Shown: positions 1-9,509, numbered from the stretch's first letter. The stretch is DNA of 64,000 nucleotides from JABWBD01 sp040768665 (GCA_040768665.1 JAXGMN010000026.1:132149-196148); one strand, 5' to 3'. The notes: generated by a model from the letters alone, not told the origin. Translations and numbers: made by a program.

Positions 1-2
1 CC

Positions 3-929
3 AACGAGTGCCATGTCTGGGTCGACGAGCCCATCCGGGCGTCTCGCCCGGTTTGGACGATCGACTACCGAGTCCGCCCGATGGTCGATAGCTACACCTC
101 GTATGAATTCGGCACGGCGCCGGGCGATCCCCACGGTCCCTATGCGCCTCTGAGTCGGCTGGATTTCGCCTTGGATTCGACCTGGCACGGTTTTCAGATT
201 GGATTGGAGAAGCCGTGTTGGCGCATCCACTTCGAGTGGCTCACGCCAATCCAAGACAAGATCGACGGAGACCTGGCCGACTACGATTGGAATATCGACG
301 ATCCCCGAAATGCCCCGGGCCGTCTCGACAGCCTCACACTTTCGCCGCTGCGGTGGCACGACGGCCAGATGCTCGACCTCGCAGCGGAGTTCAAGCTGGC
401 CAATCGCCTGTTCCACCTGCCCGTGGAAGTCTGGCCGGCGGCGGGTTTCCGGTTCCAACGGTTCGACATGACGGCCGACAGCCTGACGTATCTCGTCCCG
501 GCGATCGGCCCAATCGCGGAGTTGAACGGCGTTGACGTGATCACGTTCAATCAGCAGTACTATGTCGGGTATTTTGGCGGCCAGCTTCGCACGACGTTCG
601 CCGTGGGCCGGGTCCCCTTCGACGTGCGGCTCCAGGCAGACGCGGGCCCGGCGGCCGGCTACAACGTGGATCACCACCTGCTCCGCGAAGGCGACCGCTA
701 CACGATCGAAAAGACGAGCGGAGGATGGTGGCATATCGGTATGATCCTCGAAGCCTCGATTACGAAACGTTTCAGCCTCGGGTTCCAGGCCGATCACGCG
801 GAGCTCCGCACCGAGGGCACCCACCGATTGCTCAACAAGCCGATCGATCTCGACCTCACGTGGGACAACGGCGTGCTGGTGAAATCGGATCAGACTTCGC
901 TCACGGCGTTCGTCCGTACGCGATTCTGA
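3..929 (+). CDS. Omptin-family outer-membrane protease, 5' end outside window
   Basis: The frame is open from the window edge, so the N-terminus is missing; the first internal ATG is at 81. Counting from that ATG, the sequence has alternating amphipathic strands and ends in Arg-Phe like an outer-membrane beta-barrel. LADYDW (D67, D69) matches the Asp-x-Asp pair of OmpT (D83/D85), and VDHHLL (D197, H199) matches the OmpT Asp-x-His pair (D210/H212). IEKTSG just after it resembles the omptin segment following that pair. Omptins cleave peptides outside the cell from the outer membrane. The family assignment comes from recalled OmpT sequence, not a search. The gene is convergent with the ROK gene and about 100 bases from it. 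Confidence 0.72.
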   Translation, partial: NECHVWVDEPIRASRPVWTIDYRVRPMVDSYTSYEFGTAPGDPHGPYAPLSRLDFALDSTWHGFQIGLEKPCWRIHFEWLTPIQDKIDGDLADYDWNIDDPRNAPGRLDSLTLSPLRWHDGQMLDLAAEFKLANRLFHLPVEVWPAAGFRFQRFDMTADSLTYLVPAIGPIAELNGVDVITFNQQYYVGYFGGQLRTTFAVGRVPFDVRLQADAGPAAGYNVDHHLLREGDRYTIEKTSGGWWHIGMILEASITKRFSLGFQADHAELRTEGTHRLLNKPIDLDLTWDNGVLVKSDQTSLTAFVRTRF

Positions 930-1025
930 CTTCCCTCGACCGCACTGGATGCGTTCGATTCGGGCCGATCCTCTGGCCGATGCAATCTCGCGCCCATCAC
1001 CTGCGGAAGTGAAGCCGTTGCAGCT

Positions 1026-1982
1026 CTATTCGCCTCCGGCGGCCACGGCCAATGCACCGTGGAGGACGACTTCCTCTCCCAAGCTTGCCGGCACGATCTC
1101 AACGGTATTTGCCAACGGGGGAAAGGTGTATTGACCGACATAGGCTCGCAGCGGCTTGAACCACAGTTCCTCGCCAACCAGAGCCACGCCACCGCCGACA
1201 ACGACGACACTTGGCGCCAGGAGCGTGATCATCTGCGCGATCGCCCAGCCGTAGGCCCGGCAGGCCCGGTCGAAGGTCGCGACGGCAAGCCGATTTCCCT
1301 CCGCGGCAGCCGCTGCAATCATCCGGGTATCGAGGCGATCGAGCCGGCCGCTGCAACGGGCCCGTAGATCGCGAACGTCGTTCTCTGCATTGGATGGGCC
1401 CGACGCTTGCTGAAGAGCCTGCCGCACGGCCGCCGTGATGGCCCAACCGCTGGCCAGCGACTCCAATGTCTGCGCCGACTCGCTGCAATCCAATCCGGGG
1501 CGGAGATGCCCGATCTCCGACGCCACTCCGCCGCTGCCGGGATAGACCTCGCCGTCGATCACCAGCGCCCCGCCGATACCGCTGCCGACATTGGTGTAGA
1601 AAACGATCCGATGGCCCTTGCCGGCGCCGAATCGAGCCTCGGCGAGTCCGGCCAGGTCCGAATCATTGCCGAGAACCGCAGGCAAGCCCAAAACCTCGTG
1701 ACACCACCGGGCAATGGGAAATTGATCCCAGCCCTGCACCTGGTGGCTGGTGATCGTGCGGCCGGCGGCCGAATCCACCGGCCCGCCAAATCCGATGCCG
1801 ATCCGCCGAACGTCGTGCTCCCGGACAAGGGGATCGGCCATTTCCTCGACTTGCCGGCGGATTCCCTCGGCCCCGTTGGCCGGGTCGACGTCGGCGCGGA
1901 CCAACGCCACCGGCGGCCGACCGTCGCCGCTGCCGACCGCCAGTTGAAGCTTGGTGCCGCCGATCTCGATGGCAAGCAGCAT
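1026..1982 (-). CDS. ROK-family sugar kinase
   Basis: ROK (repressor/ORF/kinase) protein of 318 residues, probably an ATP-dependent cytoplasmic hexose kinase. EIGGTK (6-11) is the phosphate-binding DxGGTK-type loop and GNDSD (105-109) holds the catalytic Asp107. EIGH (156-159) gives the usual His ligand, but the normal Cys-rich zinc motif (CGCGxxGCxE) is reduced to a single Cys at 166, so zinc binding may be lost. It has no N-terminal helix-turn-helix, which favours a kinase over a repressor. The start ATG is 3 bases after the MFS stop, and its AGGAG ribosome site lies inside the MFS 3' end, so it is the last gene of the 8114-1026 operon and probably phosphorylates the imported sugar. Confidence 0.85.
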   Translation of the reverse strand: MLLAIEIGGTKLQLAVGSGDGRPPVALVRADVDPANGAEGIRRQVEEMADPLVREHDVRRIGIGFGGPVDSAAGRTITSHQVQGWDQFPIARWCHEVLGLPAVLGNDSDLAGLAEARFGAGKGHRIVFYTNVGSGIGGALVIDGEVYPGSGGVASEIGHLRPGLDCSESAQTLESLASGWAITAAVRQALQQASGPSNAENDVRDLRARCSGRLDRLDTRMIAAAAAEGNRLAVATFDRACRAYGWAIAQMITLLAPSVVVVGGGVALVGEELWFKPLRAYVGQYTFPPLANTVEIVPASLGEEVVLHGALAVAAGGE

Positions 1983-1985
1983 GCG

Positions 1986-3305
1986 TCACTCCTGCCGATG
2001 GCCTTCCAGCGCTTGCCGTCGCCCTTCGGCGACGTTCACGCGCGCCGCCAAGACCCAGCCGATCAGGAAGAAGACCACCAGGCTGACGATGGCCTGGCGC
2101 GAACTGCCGGTCAGCAAGATCACCAACCCGAAGGCAAACGTGCCCATGAAACTGGTGGCCTTTCCCGAGAGGTTGAAAAACCCAAAGAACTCTGCGGTAT
2201 GCCGCTCGGGAGTCATCATCCCCATGATCGCCCGACTCACGGATTGGGTGCCGCCCATGACCATCGCCAGCACCACGCCGAGCGCCCAGAACCACAGCTT
2301 GGCGTGAATAAAATAGGCTGCCACGACCAGCCCGACCCAAATGGCCAGGCAACCCATCAGAGTCGCCTTCTGCCCGACCCGATCGCCCAGCCAGCCGACC
2401 AGCAGCGCCCCGGGCATGGCGAGAAACTGGATCATCAGGATCAGTCCGATCAATTCGCCGGTGTCGAATTCGAGGTCTTTGATCGCGAACGTCGAAGCCT
2501 GACTGATCACCGTCTGGATTCCGTCATTATAAAACAGAAAACCGAGCAGAAAGATGGCGAGCATCCGATACTGCCGGATGTTTCTCAGGGTGCCGCCGAC
2601 CTCGCGGACCGCCTGCCGACCGGCCGCAAAGAATGGCTTGCGGCGCTCCGGTGGTGGGCGACGGTCGCGAAGCACCCAGAGCGTCGGCAGCGTGAAGAGC
2701 CCCCACCATCCGCCCATGATGACCAAACCGATCCGCAACTGGAGCGTCTTGTCGCCGATGCCGAAAGCGTCGCCGAACTGCATGACCAGGATGGCCAGCA
2801 CTAACGCCAGGGCCCCGCCGATGTAACCCAGCGCGTATCCCCGGGCCGATATCCGGTTCATCGTCTCTTCGTTGGCGATCTCCGGGAGAAAGCCGTTGTA
2901 GAAGCCGAGCGAGAGTTCGAACAGCAGACTGGTAAGGAAGAAAAAGACGACGACCACCCAGGGCCAATCCGGCGGGATCAGCCCCAGCGCAACGGCGGCG
3001 ACGGCGCCTCCCAATCCCGTAATGGCCAGCCATGTCCGCTTGTTGGAGTTGGCATCGGCCATGGCCCCGACGACCGGAGCGAGGATCGCGGCCAACAGCA
3101 TCGACCCGGAGATTCCCCATGCCCAGACCACGGCACCCGTGTCCCCGAACCGGTCCGAAGGGAACACGACGCGTTGGAGGTAGTTGACGAGGATGGTGAT
3201 CGACAGGGTCGAGTAGGCGCTGTTGGCCCAGTCGTACGTCGCCCAGGCAAGGACCTCGGCAGAACGGCTGAAGCCGGCAGGATTGGCGGTCGGCTGGTTG
3301 GCCAT
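1986..3305 (-). CDS. MFS transporter, UMF1/Atg22-like
   Basis: 439 residues with about 12 hydrophobic segments. The opening WATYDWANSAY is typical of the UMF1/Atg22-like branch of the major facilitator superfamily, and a basic cytoplasmic loop (LRDRRPPPERRK) separates the two six-helix halves. It starts 15 bases after the DUF1080 stop and is followed 3 bases later by the ROK kinase, so it is co-transcribed with glycan-degrading genes. The likely role is uptake of a mono- or disaccharide released outside the membrane by the GH172 and sulfatase products; the substrate is inferred only from context. Confidence 0.85.
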   Translation of the reverse strand: MANQPTANPAGFSRSAEVLAWATYDWANSAYSTLSITILVNYLQRVVFPSDRFGDTGAVVWAWGISGSMLLAAILAPVVGAMADANSNKRTWLAITGLGGAVAAVALGLIPPDWPWVVVVFFFLTSLLFELSLGFYNGFLPEIANEETMNRISARGYALGYIGGALALVLAILVMQFGDAFGIGDKTLQLRIGLVIMGGWWGLFTLPTLWVLRDRRPPPERRKPFFAAGRQAVREVGGTLRNIRQYRMLAIFLLGFLFYNDGIQTVISQASTFAIKDLEFDTGELIGLILMIQFLAMPGALLVGWLGDRVGQKATLMGCLAIWVGLVVAAYFIHAKLWFWALGVVLAMVMGGTQSVSRAIMGMMTPERHTAEFFGFFNLSGKATSFMGTFAFGLVILLTGSSRQAIVSLVVFFLIGWVLAARVNVAEGRRQALEGHRQE

Positions 3306-3320
3306 GGATCGGAGCGACGC

Positions 3321-3983
3321 TTACAGTTCCCTGATCCGAATATTGCGGAACTCGATCCGCGACCCGTGGCCAAGGAACCCGATGTAGCCCTTGTGTTGCT
3401 TCAGCCCGGGGTGGTCGTGGCCGTCGACGGGTTTCACCTCGTCGAGGTTGGCGTCGACGATCACCTCGCCGTTTAAAATAATGGTGACGCGGCGTCCGTC
3501 GCAACGGATCTCCTCGCTGTTCCACTGTCCGGCCGGTTTGAGAAAGCCGGTCTTCGCCGGAACGACGCCGTAGATCGAGCCATGGGCTTGCCAAGGCTGG
3601 ATCTTATGGTTTTTCTCGTACTCGGTATCGAGAATCTGGATTTCCATGCCGCAGTATGCCGGATTGCACCCCAGGGGAGTGCGGATACCGACGCCATTAT
3701 TGGCCGCCGGTTCGAGCTTGAACTCGAAGCGGAAGGCGAAATCGTCGTATTCGTCCTTGGTGAACAGCATGCCGCCGCCCTTTTTCTTGCAGACGAGCAG
3801 GCCGTCCTCAGCGACGTAGCCGTCCGTCGATCCCTTCCAGCCGTCGAGGTTCTTACCGTTGAACAGGCTTACGAACCCCTCTTCCTGTTGCAGAGAAGAT
3901 GCCGGGGCAGCGTTTGTTTCGGCAGCGAGAGTCTGTCCCGCCGCGCAGAGGAGGGCAAGCACGAGAAAGCAGCACATTCGCAT
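3321..3983 (-). CDS. DUF1080 (3-keto-disaccharide hydrolase-like) secreted protein
   Basis: 220 residues. A signal peptide (MRMCCFLVLALLCAAGQTLA) is followed by a DUF1080 lectin-like jelly roll with the family hallmarks FVSLFNGKNLDGWKG near the start and FRFEFK, GVGIRTP and EIQILD in the middle. Members are concanavalin-like domains, some of which act on 3-keto-sugars. A GGAGAA ribosome site precedes the ATG. It sits between sulfatase and transporter in the minus-strand operon and shares its fold with the second DUF1080 protein at 37168. Confidence 0.88.
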   Translation of the reverse strand: MRMCCFLVLALLCAAGQTLAAETNAAPASSLQQEEGFVSLFNGKNLDGWKGSTDGYVAEDGLLVCKKKGGGMLFTKDEYDDFAFRFEFKLEPAANNGVGIRTPLGCNPAYCGMEIQILDTEYEKNHKIQPWQAHGSIYGVVPAKTGFLKPAGQWNSEEIRCDGRRVTIILNGEVIVDANLDEVKPVDGHDHPGLKQHKGYIGFLGHGSRIEFRNIRIREL

Positions 3984-4061
3984 GGGATTTCTCCTTCACG
4001 GTGTCAGTTGTGTCATCGAGAGAGATCATCGAGAGAAACAGGAATTTCGTGCACAGTTCGC

Positions 4062-5972
4062 TCATGGCTGACCAAGACGCTGCAAGAGCGGCTCCAGCGC
4101 GAATCGCAGGTAAAGCCTGGTGTCGGGCGAGTACTTGTCTTTTCCCGCCTCGCGAAGAGCGGCTTCGATCGCGGGGCGAACGGGTCGGGCGCGGTCGCCG
4201 AGGAGCTGCAGGGCGCGTGCGGCACGGATGATCACGGCCGGCGATTCGCCCTGTAACTCGGCAGCCAGCGTCTCGAGCGCCGCTTCATCACCACCCAGCG
4301 CGACCAGGGCAGCGGCGGCTTCGATCCGCACGGGCGGCGAGGGGTCGCGGAGCGCCGTTCGGAGGGTCGCTGCGGCGGCCTGGGCAGCATTGCCTTGTGC
4401 CCGCAAGCCAACGGCCGCCCAGTAGCGGATCGCGCTGTCGGGATCGCTCAGCAACTGCGTCTGGCCGGCGAGCGAACCGGGACAGCCGACAAGATCGGCC
4501 GCTGCCAGAATCTCGTCAAGAGGATACCTGCCGGGCTGCCGGGCTAATTCGTAAGGCGTGGTGCTTTCGGACCGGCGCCATGCTTCCGACTCCGGCAGAA
4601 AGCCCAGATCGTGGGTTTCCTTCATCCACTGTCGGTGAGCGTGCCGCATGCGGTGCAGGACATCGCCGAAATCGGGCATGGCGGCAAGATTTTCAAGCTG
4701 CTGCGGATCCTTGACGGTGTCGTACAACTCTTCAACGGCCCGCGTGGGGCCCGCATAGGCGAGTTGGACGGCGTTGAGCTTGTCTTCCGCAGCCAGACGG
4801 GTGATTTCCCGGCGGACTTCCGCCTGGTCCGAAAAACCCTCCGGCTGATTGTAGGAGAGATGGGGCATGTAGTTGCGGACGTAGAGGTACCGCTTGTCCC
4901 GGACCGAGCGAGCCAGGTCGTACGCTTCGTCCACCCGGTCGCGTGTCCCGTAGACATACTGCCTGGGCTCGGCCGCCGCCCGACCGAGGAACGGCTTGCC
5001 CTGCATATACTCGGGGACCGGCAGGCCGACCAGGCTGAGCACGGTCGGAGCGAAATCGACGAAGCTCACCAGCCGATCGATCGTCTCTCCGGGTTGGGCC
5101 GGGGCCAGGTGGCGGTACTTCGCGGGAAAGCGGATCAGCAACGGCACGTGCAGTCCGGAGTCGAGCAGGAGCCGCTTGTGCCGCGGCAGGCCCGCGCCGT
5201 GGTCGGAGTAGAAAAAGACGATCGTATCGTCCGCCAGGCCGGCCTCGTCGAGTTCCGCGAGGAGCCGGCCAACGTTCTTGTCCATCAAAGTGATGCAGTC
5301 GTAGTAGCGGGCAATCGTTCGCCGGGTGATCGGGGTATCGGGCCAATAGGGCGGGACGGGGGCTTTGGCGGGGTCGTGAATTTCCTCGGGGGCGAGCTTC
5401 GACTGGTACTTGCGCTGAAATTGTTCATAGGGAAAGACGCTGGTCGGCCCCTGGTGCGTCACCATGTCGTTGAAGACGCTGAAAAACGGCTGCCCCGGAC
5501 TGCGATTCCGCCAGTGGGCCTTGCCGCTCGACTCGTCCCACGAAGCCTTAATGATCTCGGGCTCCTTGCTCGTGTTGTAGTCGGTTTTGACGTTGTTGGT
5601 GGTGTAGTAGCCGGCCTGGCGAATATACGTGGGAAACCCGATGATCTGCCGGGGAATCGGGAAATGGGAACGGAGCCGCTGAGTGCCTAGCGTGGTAGCA
5701 TAGACGCCCGTGATCAGGCACGACCTTGCCGGCGAGCAGACCGGAGCCGTCGCAAAGGCGTTGGTGTAGCGGACGCTCTCGCGGGCCAGGCGGTCGATGT
5801 TGGGCGTGGTGGCGTAATCGTCGCCCCAGCAGCCGAGATTGGGGCTCATATCCTCGCAGGTAATCCAAAGGACGTTGGGACGTTCGGCTGCGCGGCCTGC
5901 GGCAGATCCCCAGGGAGCCAGATTGCAGAACGCTATCGCCGGCAGAAACGTAAGCCATCGGTAAGCGTGCAT
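4062..5972 (-). CDS. Sulfatase with C-terminal HEAT-like repeats
   Basis: Alkaline-phosphatase-fold sulfatase of 636 residues, exported by the signal peptide starting MHAYRWLTFLPAIAF. RPNVLWITCED provides the first metal-binding Asp, and CSPAR (Cys79) is the formylglycine site that needs an anaerobic-type or FGE maturase encoded elsewhere. FFYSDHG gives the second metal pair. After about residue 500 the chain changes to Ala/Leu-rich HEAT-like helical repeats (LAGQTQLLSDPDSAIRYWAA, VRIEAAAALVALGG), an arrangement seen in planctomycete sulfatases. An in-frame TTG lies two codons upstream, but the ATG at 5972 has an AAGGAA site. It follows GH172 by about 30 bases. Confidence 0.9.
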   Translation of the reverse strand: MHAYRWLTFLPAIAFCNLAPWGSAAGRAAERPNVLWITCEDMSPNLGCWGDDYATTPNIDRLARESVRYTNAFATAPVCSPARSCLITGVYATTLGTQRLRSHFPIPRQIIGFPTYIRQAGYYTTNNVKTDYNTSKEPEIIKASWDESSGKAHWRNRSPGQPFFSVFNDMVTHQGPTSVFPYEQFQRKYQSKLAPEEIHDPAKAPVPPYWPDTPITRRTIARYYDCITLMDKNVGRLLAELDEAGLADDTIVFFYSDHGAGLPRHKRLLLDSGLHVPLLIRFPAKYRHLAPAQPGETIDRLVSFVDFAPTVLSLVGLPVPEYMQGKPFLGRAAAEPRQYVYGTRDRVDEAYDLARSVRDKRYLYVRNYMPHLSYNQPEGFSDQAEVRREITRLAAEDKLNAVQLAYAGPTRAVEELYDTVKDPQQLENLAAMPDFGDVLHRMRHAHRQWMKETHDLGFLPESEAWRRSESTTPYELARQPGRYPLDEILAAADLVGCPGSLAGQTQLLSDPDSAIRYWAAVGLRAQGNAAQAAAATLRTALRDPSPPVRIEAAAALVALGGDEAALETLAAELQGESPAVIIRAARALQLLGDRARPVRPAIEAALREAGKDKYSPDTRLYLRFALEPLLQRLGQP

Positions 5973-5999
5973 CGTCAATGTTCCTTTGTTTAGAACCTC

Positions 6000-8114
6000 T
6001 TACTCGGCCTTCTCCAGTTTCAGGTAGTCCAGACCGAACATATGCCGCTTGATCGCCTGCTCGTTCGCCCCAACGATCTCGATCTCCAGCCGATTCGCTC
6101 CCCGGTTGAGCGGAAACCGGCCGAGTTCCACGGGCTCGTGGCTCACCTCGGTGGCGTAGCGGTCGATCGAGTTTTCGACGGGTCGGCCGTTGATGGACAG
6201 CCGCACGATGCCATAGTCTTTCGCCTTGGTAAGATCCGCGATCACGCGGTGCGTTCCCGCTGACTCACTGGGAAATTCCAGCACGAGCCGGTCGCCCGGC
6301 TTCGCGTCGATCCACCAGAGTTGCTGGTCGCCGCTCCATTGCCAGGTTTCGCTGGCTTGCACTTGCGTCTTCCCGCCCGTTTTCTCGACGATCTTCAATT
6401 CTTCGCCTTCAATTGCCCCGGGGACCTCGACGACGTCGACGATGTCGCTCCGTTTGCGGGGGACCGGCAGGGCGGCGGTGGCAGGATCCGGCCCCACGTT
6501 CGATTTTGCCCCGGGACGGGCATACCAGAACGTCGTCGGGGCGTAATTCACCAGCGTACTGCGCCAGTGCCACAGCTCCATGTCGAACTTGATCGACTTG
6601 GCAAACGGCAAAGCGTCGAGGCTTCGATAGCGATTATTGACCGTCAGCCCGCTCGTCAGGTTGCCCGAGCCGGTTGGCTGGGCATGGAAGGGCGCCTGGA
6701 AAAACTCGGGCCGGCACCACGCATAGCCGTAGTAGTCTTCCGTGCCCGTGCCGATGTGCGAGGGAAACGACTCGCCGTCGAGGAAGATTTTTTCGTCGCC
6801 CTCACCCCACCAGGCGGCAATGCCGTTGAAGACGGTGAGGGTGTCGCCGACGTACTGGCCCTTGCCGGAGACCTCGACGTAGTTGACGTCGAAAGCTCCC
6901 TTCGCCGCCTGGTCTTTGTTCGGACCGGTCTCGACCTTGGTATACTGCCGCCATGCGGCGTGGAAGTGGAGGCTGCGATCGTCCCAGGACCATGGACCGG
7001 TATGCACGACCGCATCGGCAAGCTCGACCTCCTGATCGCCGAGGTTCCGCACCGAGATCGTACACGACTTCTGAAACGGCATCACCCAGAACGCCTTCAT
7101 CGTGCCGTCCTCGGCCACCTTGGTGTACCAGGTCTGGTACGGGCAGAGGCGATGGCCGGTGCCGAAGAAATCGCCCAACGGACACCATGCGGTTCGCTCG
7201 CCGTCGAACTCGATCTGAGCGACGGTCGAGCGGAGCGCCTGCGGAAGATCCTCGGCCACCAGCCGGCAGGTCACCTGGCGGATCGCTGCCGGGCCGTCGA
7301 GCGAGAGCGACTGCTCGTCGCCGGGCGGGAGCCTGACCGACACGTCGTTGGCCTGGAGCTGGTCCACGTTGGCGACGCCCGAGTGAAGCAGCCTCGCACC
7401 GACCTCGTTCACCAGCGGCAACAAGCCCTGAAGTTGCCGGCGAGCGAACGAGCCGACCTTGGTGGACGGTTCGTAGGTGCGATAGTTGATCTGGTAGTAG
7501 AGGGCTTCGCCCTGTTTGCCGCCAACGTCGACGACCTTGTCGCTTTCGTAGGTGATCTTGCAATGCTTCGCGTAAGGGATCGGCAGATAGAGGTTGTGGC
7601 CGCGGCGCTCGTAGGGTGACTCCGGAGAGACCGAATCACTCAGCGGCGGCGGCACCAGCGCCCCACCGCTGATCAGGTCGGCGATGGGACCTTCGATTGC
7701 CGGCTGAGGGCTTTGGTCCAGATATACCCGCATCGTGCCGTTGCTGAACGGGCCGCCGCGTGGCCCGTGCCAGGTACCCCAGATGCGAACGACCGCACCC
7801 GGCCCCTCGACATCGAGCATGACGTGCTCCCGCCGCCCGGCGTTCTCCTCGACGCGGATGAATTGGCTGCGGTCCCAATTGGCAAACCAGCCGGGCTGGT
7901 CGGGGGCGACGGTGTCGCGGTCGTAGCTGCTTGCCTGGCGGCAGGTATACGCGGGGCTGGGAAACCTGGCCAGGTGATCGCGGTCGATCATCTCTTTCAG
8001 GAGTGACTCCAAGGTGACCGTCTCTTGGGCGGCGGACTGCATGGCCCGGCCGACCAAGACGGTGAATGCCAGGAGGGCGAGCAGCAGTGGCATCGGCGCG
8101 CGGGGTAGCGACAT
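6000..8114 (-). CDS. GH172 (DUF2961) glycoside hydrolase
   Basis: DUF2961/GH172 protein, about 704 residues from the chosen start. GH172 enzymes act on fructofuranosidic or arabinofuranosidic links. Family hallmarks include RWGTWHGPRGG-like beta-sheet segments, FLDGESFPSHIGTGTEDY in the middle and AWCRPEFFQAPFHAQP after it. A C-terminal extension of about 140 residues (GDRLVLEFP, RLSINGRPV, NRLEIEIVG, FGLDYLKLE) looks like an added beta-sandwich domain. The open frame extends to 8276, but ATG at 8114 begins a signal peptide (MSLPRAPMPLLLALLAFTVL) with AAGGAA upstream. It is the first gene of the operon running to the ROK kinase. Confidence 0.87.
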   Translation of the reverse strand: MSLPRAPMPLLLALLAFTVLVGRAMQSAAQETVTLESLLKEMIDRDHLARFPSPAYTCRQASSYDRDTVAPDQPGWFANWDRSQFIRVEENAGRREHVMLDVEGPGAVVRIWGTWHGPRGGPFSNGTMRVYLDQSPQPAIEGPIADLISGGALVPPPLSDSVSPESPYERRGHNLYLPIPYAKHCKITYESDKVVDVGGKQGEALYYQINYRTYEPSTKVGSFARRQLQGLLPLVNEVGARLLHSGVANVDQLQANDVSVRLPPGDEQSLSLDGPAAIRQVTCRLVAEDLPQALRSTVAQIEFDGERTAWCPLGDFFGTGHRLCPYQTWYTKVAEDGTMKAFWVMPFQKSCTISVRNLGDQEVELADAVVHTGPWSWDDRSLHFHAAWRQYTKVETGPNKDQAAKGAFDVNYVEVSGKGQYVGDTLTVFNGIAAWWGEGDEKIFLDGESFPSHIGTGTEDYYGYAWCRPEFFQAPFHAQPTGSGNLTSGLTVNNRYRSLDALPFAKSIKFDMELWHWRSTLVNYAPTTFWYARPGAKSNVGPDPATAALPVPRKRSDIVDVVEVPGAIEGEELKIVEKTGGKTQVQASETWQWSGDQQLWWIDAKPGDRLVLEFPSESAGTHRVIADLTKAKDYGIVRLSINGRPVENSIDRYATEVSHEPVELGRFPLNRGANRLEIEIVGANEQAIKRHMFGLDYLKLEKAE

Positions 8115-8301
8115 GGTTGGGTTCCTTGCGGCAAGTCGGGGATGCTCGAAACCGGCCAAAGCCCCATGGTAAGGCCGCGAAAGGCCCCGTGTCAAACCTG
8201 CCGCACATCCAGTTCGGGGGGCTGGCGAGACGGAAGCCTCTTGCGGATAATCTTGGGTAGCTCTTGCTGCAACCACCGCATTTTTTCACCGAGGTCGAGC
8301 A

Positions 8302-9480
8302 ATGGTCCGTCATGGCGCACACTTTTCCAGGTGCCTCGCGCTCGCCGTTAGCGTTGGCTTCCTGGCGTATCAGAATTCGCTGGGCGGCGACGGCCGCGTT
8401 CGCACCGCTGGCTCAGGGAGTGATTCGATTATGGACATCGGGAAGGAAATCCTGGGAAAGACGTCCGAGGGCGTCGAAGTCGAGCAGTACACGCTGGCCA
8501 ATGCCAACGGTTTCAAAGCGAAGGTGATGACGCTCGGTGCGACACTCACCGCGTTCGAAATGCCCGACCGCAACGGCAAGCCGGAGAATGTCACGATTTC
8601 GCTCAACTCGCTCGATGAATACCTGCAAGGCCACCCCTGTCTCGGCTCGATCTGCGGCCGGTACGCCAATCGGATCGCCAGGGGCAAGTTTGCCCTCGAC
8701 GGCAAGCAATATACGCTGGCTGTCAACAATGGCCCCAATCACCTTCACGGCGGCATGCGGGGATTTCACAAGGTGGTGTGGACCGCAGAACCCGCGAATA
8801 CGGAGGATGGAGTCGGAATCGCGCTCGTCTACCAAAGCCGCGCCGGCGAGGAAGGCTATCCCGGCAATCTGACGGTCAAGGCGACCTATCTTTTGACGGC
8901 CGCCGACGAGCTCAAGATCGAGTATACCGCGACGACCGATCAAGCGACGCCGGTGAACCTGACGAACCACGCCTACTGGAACCTTGGCGGCGCCGGTTCC
9001 GGAAGCGTGCTCGAGCATGAACTGATGCTCAACGCCGACCGTTACCTCCCGGTCGACCCGACGCAGATCCCACTCGGAGAGCTGCGTCCGGTCCGAGGCA
9101 CGCCGATGGATTTCACCTCGCCGCAGAAGATCGGTTCCCGAATCGCCGAGGTCGCGGGCGGCTATGACCATTGCTATGTGGTCAACCACGACGACGAAAG
9201 CGAACTCGCCTTGGCAGCACGTCTCCGAGATCCGTCCAGCGGCCGGGTCATGGAAGTCTACACGACGCAGCCGGGCGTGCAGCTCTATACCGCCAATGGG
9301 ATGCGTCTTCGTCGCCGAGACGGCGTCGAGTTCGGCCCGCACGCGGGCGTCTGTCTCGAGACGCAGCACTTTCCCGACTCGCCCAACCAACCGCAGTTTC
9401 CTTCCACGATTCTCCGCCCGGGAGAGACGCTTCGCGAGGTGACGGTGCACAGGTTTCAGGTCCGGAAGGATGAGGGGTGA
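8302..9480 (+). CDS. galM: Aldose 1-epimerase, exported
   Basis: Mutarotase of the GalM family, 392 residues, interconverting alpha and beta anomers of hexoses. CGRYANRIARGKF, NHAYWNLGG (catalytic His about 223) and CLETQHFPDSPN (catalytic Glu about 353) are the conserved blocks. The N-terminal 43 residues look like a signal peptide, so it is probably periplasmic; an internal ATG at 8431 would give a cytoplasmic form. It is divergent from the GH172 operon with a short shared upstream region, which fits a role in the same sugar pathway. The stop codon lies inside a 14-bp tandem repeat. Confidence 0.9.
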   Translation: MVRHGAHFSRCLALAVSVGFLAYQNSLGGDGRVRTAGSGSDSIMDIGKEILGKTSEGVEVEQYTLANANGFKAKVMTLGATLTAFEMPDRNGKPENVTISLNSLDEYLQGHPCLGSICGRYANRIARGKFALDGKQYTLAVNNGPNHLHGGMRGFHKVVWTAEPANTEDGVGIALVYQSRAGEEGYPGNLTVKATYLLTAADELKIEYTATTDQATPVNLTNHAYWNLGGAGSGSVLEHELMLNADRYLPVDPTQIPLGELRPVRGTPMDFTSPQKIGSRIAEVAGGYDHCYVVNHDDESELALAARLRDPSSGRVMEVYTTQPGVQLYTANGMRLRRRDGVEFGPHAGVCLETQHFPDSPNQPQFPSTILRPGETLREVTVHRFQVRKDEG

Positions 9481-9502
9481 AGGATGAGGGGTGAAGGATG
9501 AG
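9467..9502. repeat. 14-bp tandem repeat at the galM stop
   Basis: The unit aggatgaggggtga occurs twice exactly (9467-9480, 9481-9494), followed by a partial third copy. The first copy carries the galM stop codon. A similar string occurs once more near 60544. Confidence 0.8.
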
Positions 9503-9509
9503 CCAACCC

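Noticed and set aside
1407..2804. 465-codon plus-strand open frame opposite the ROK and MFS genes
   Set aside because: Its product is Gln/Asp/His-rich without any motif, while the minus strand encodes two clear families. It is a shadow due to high GC.
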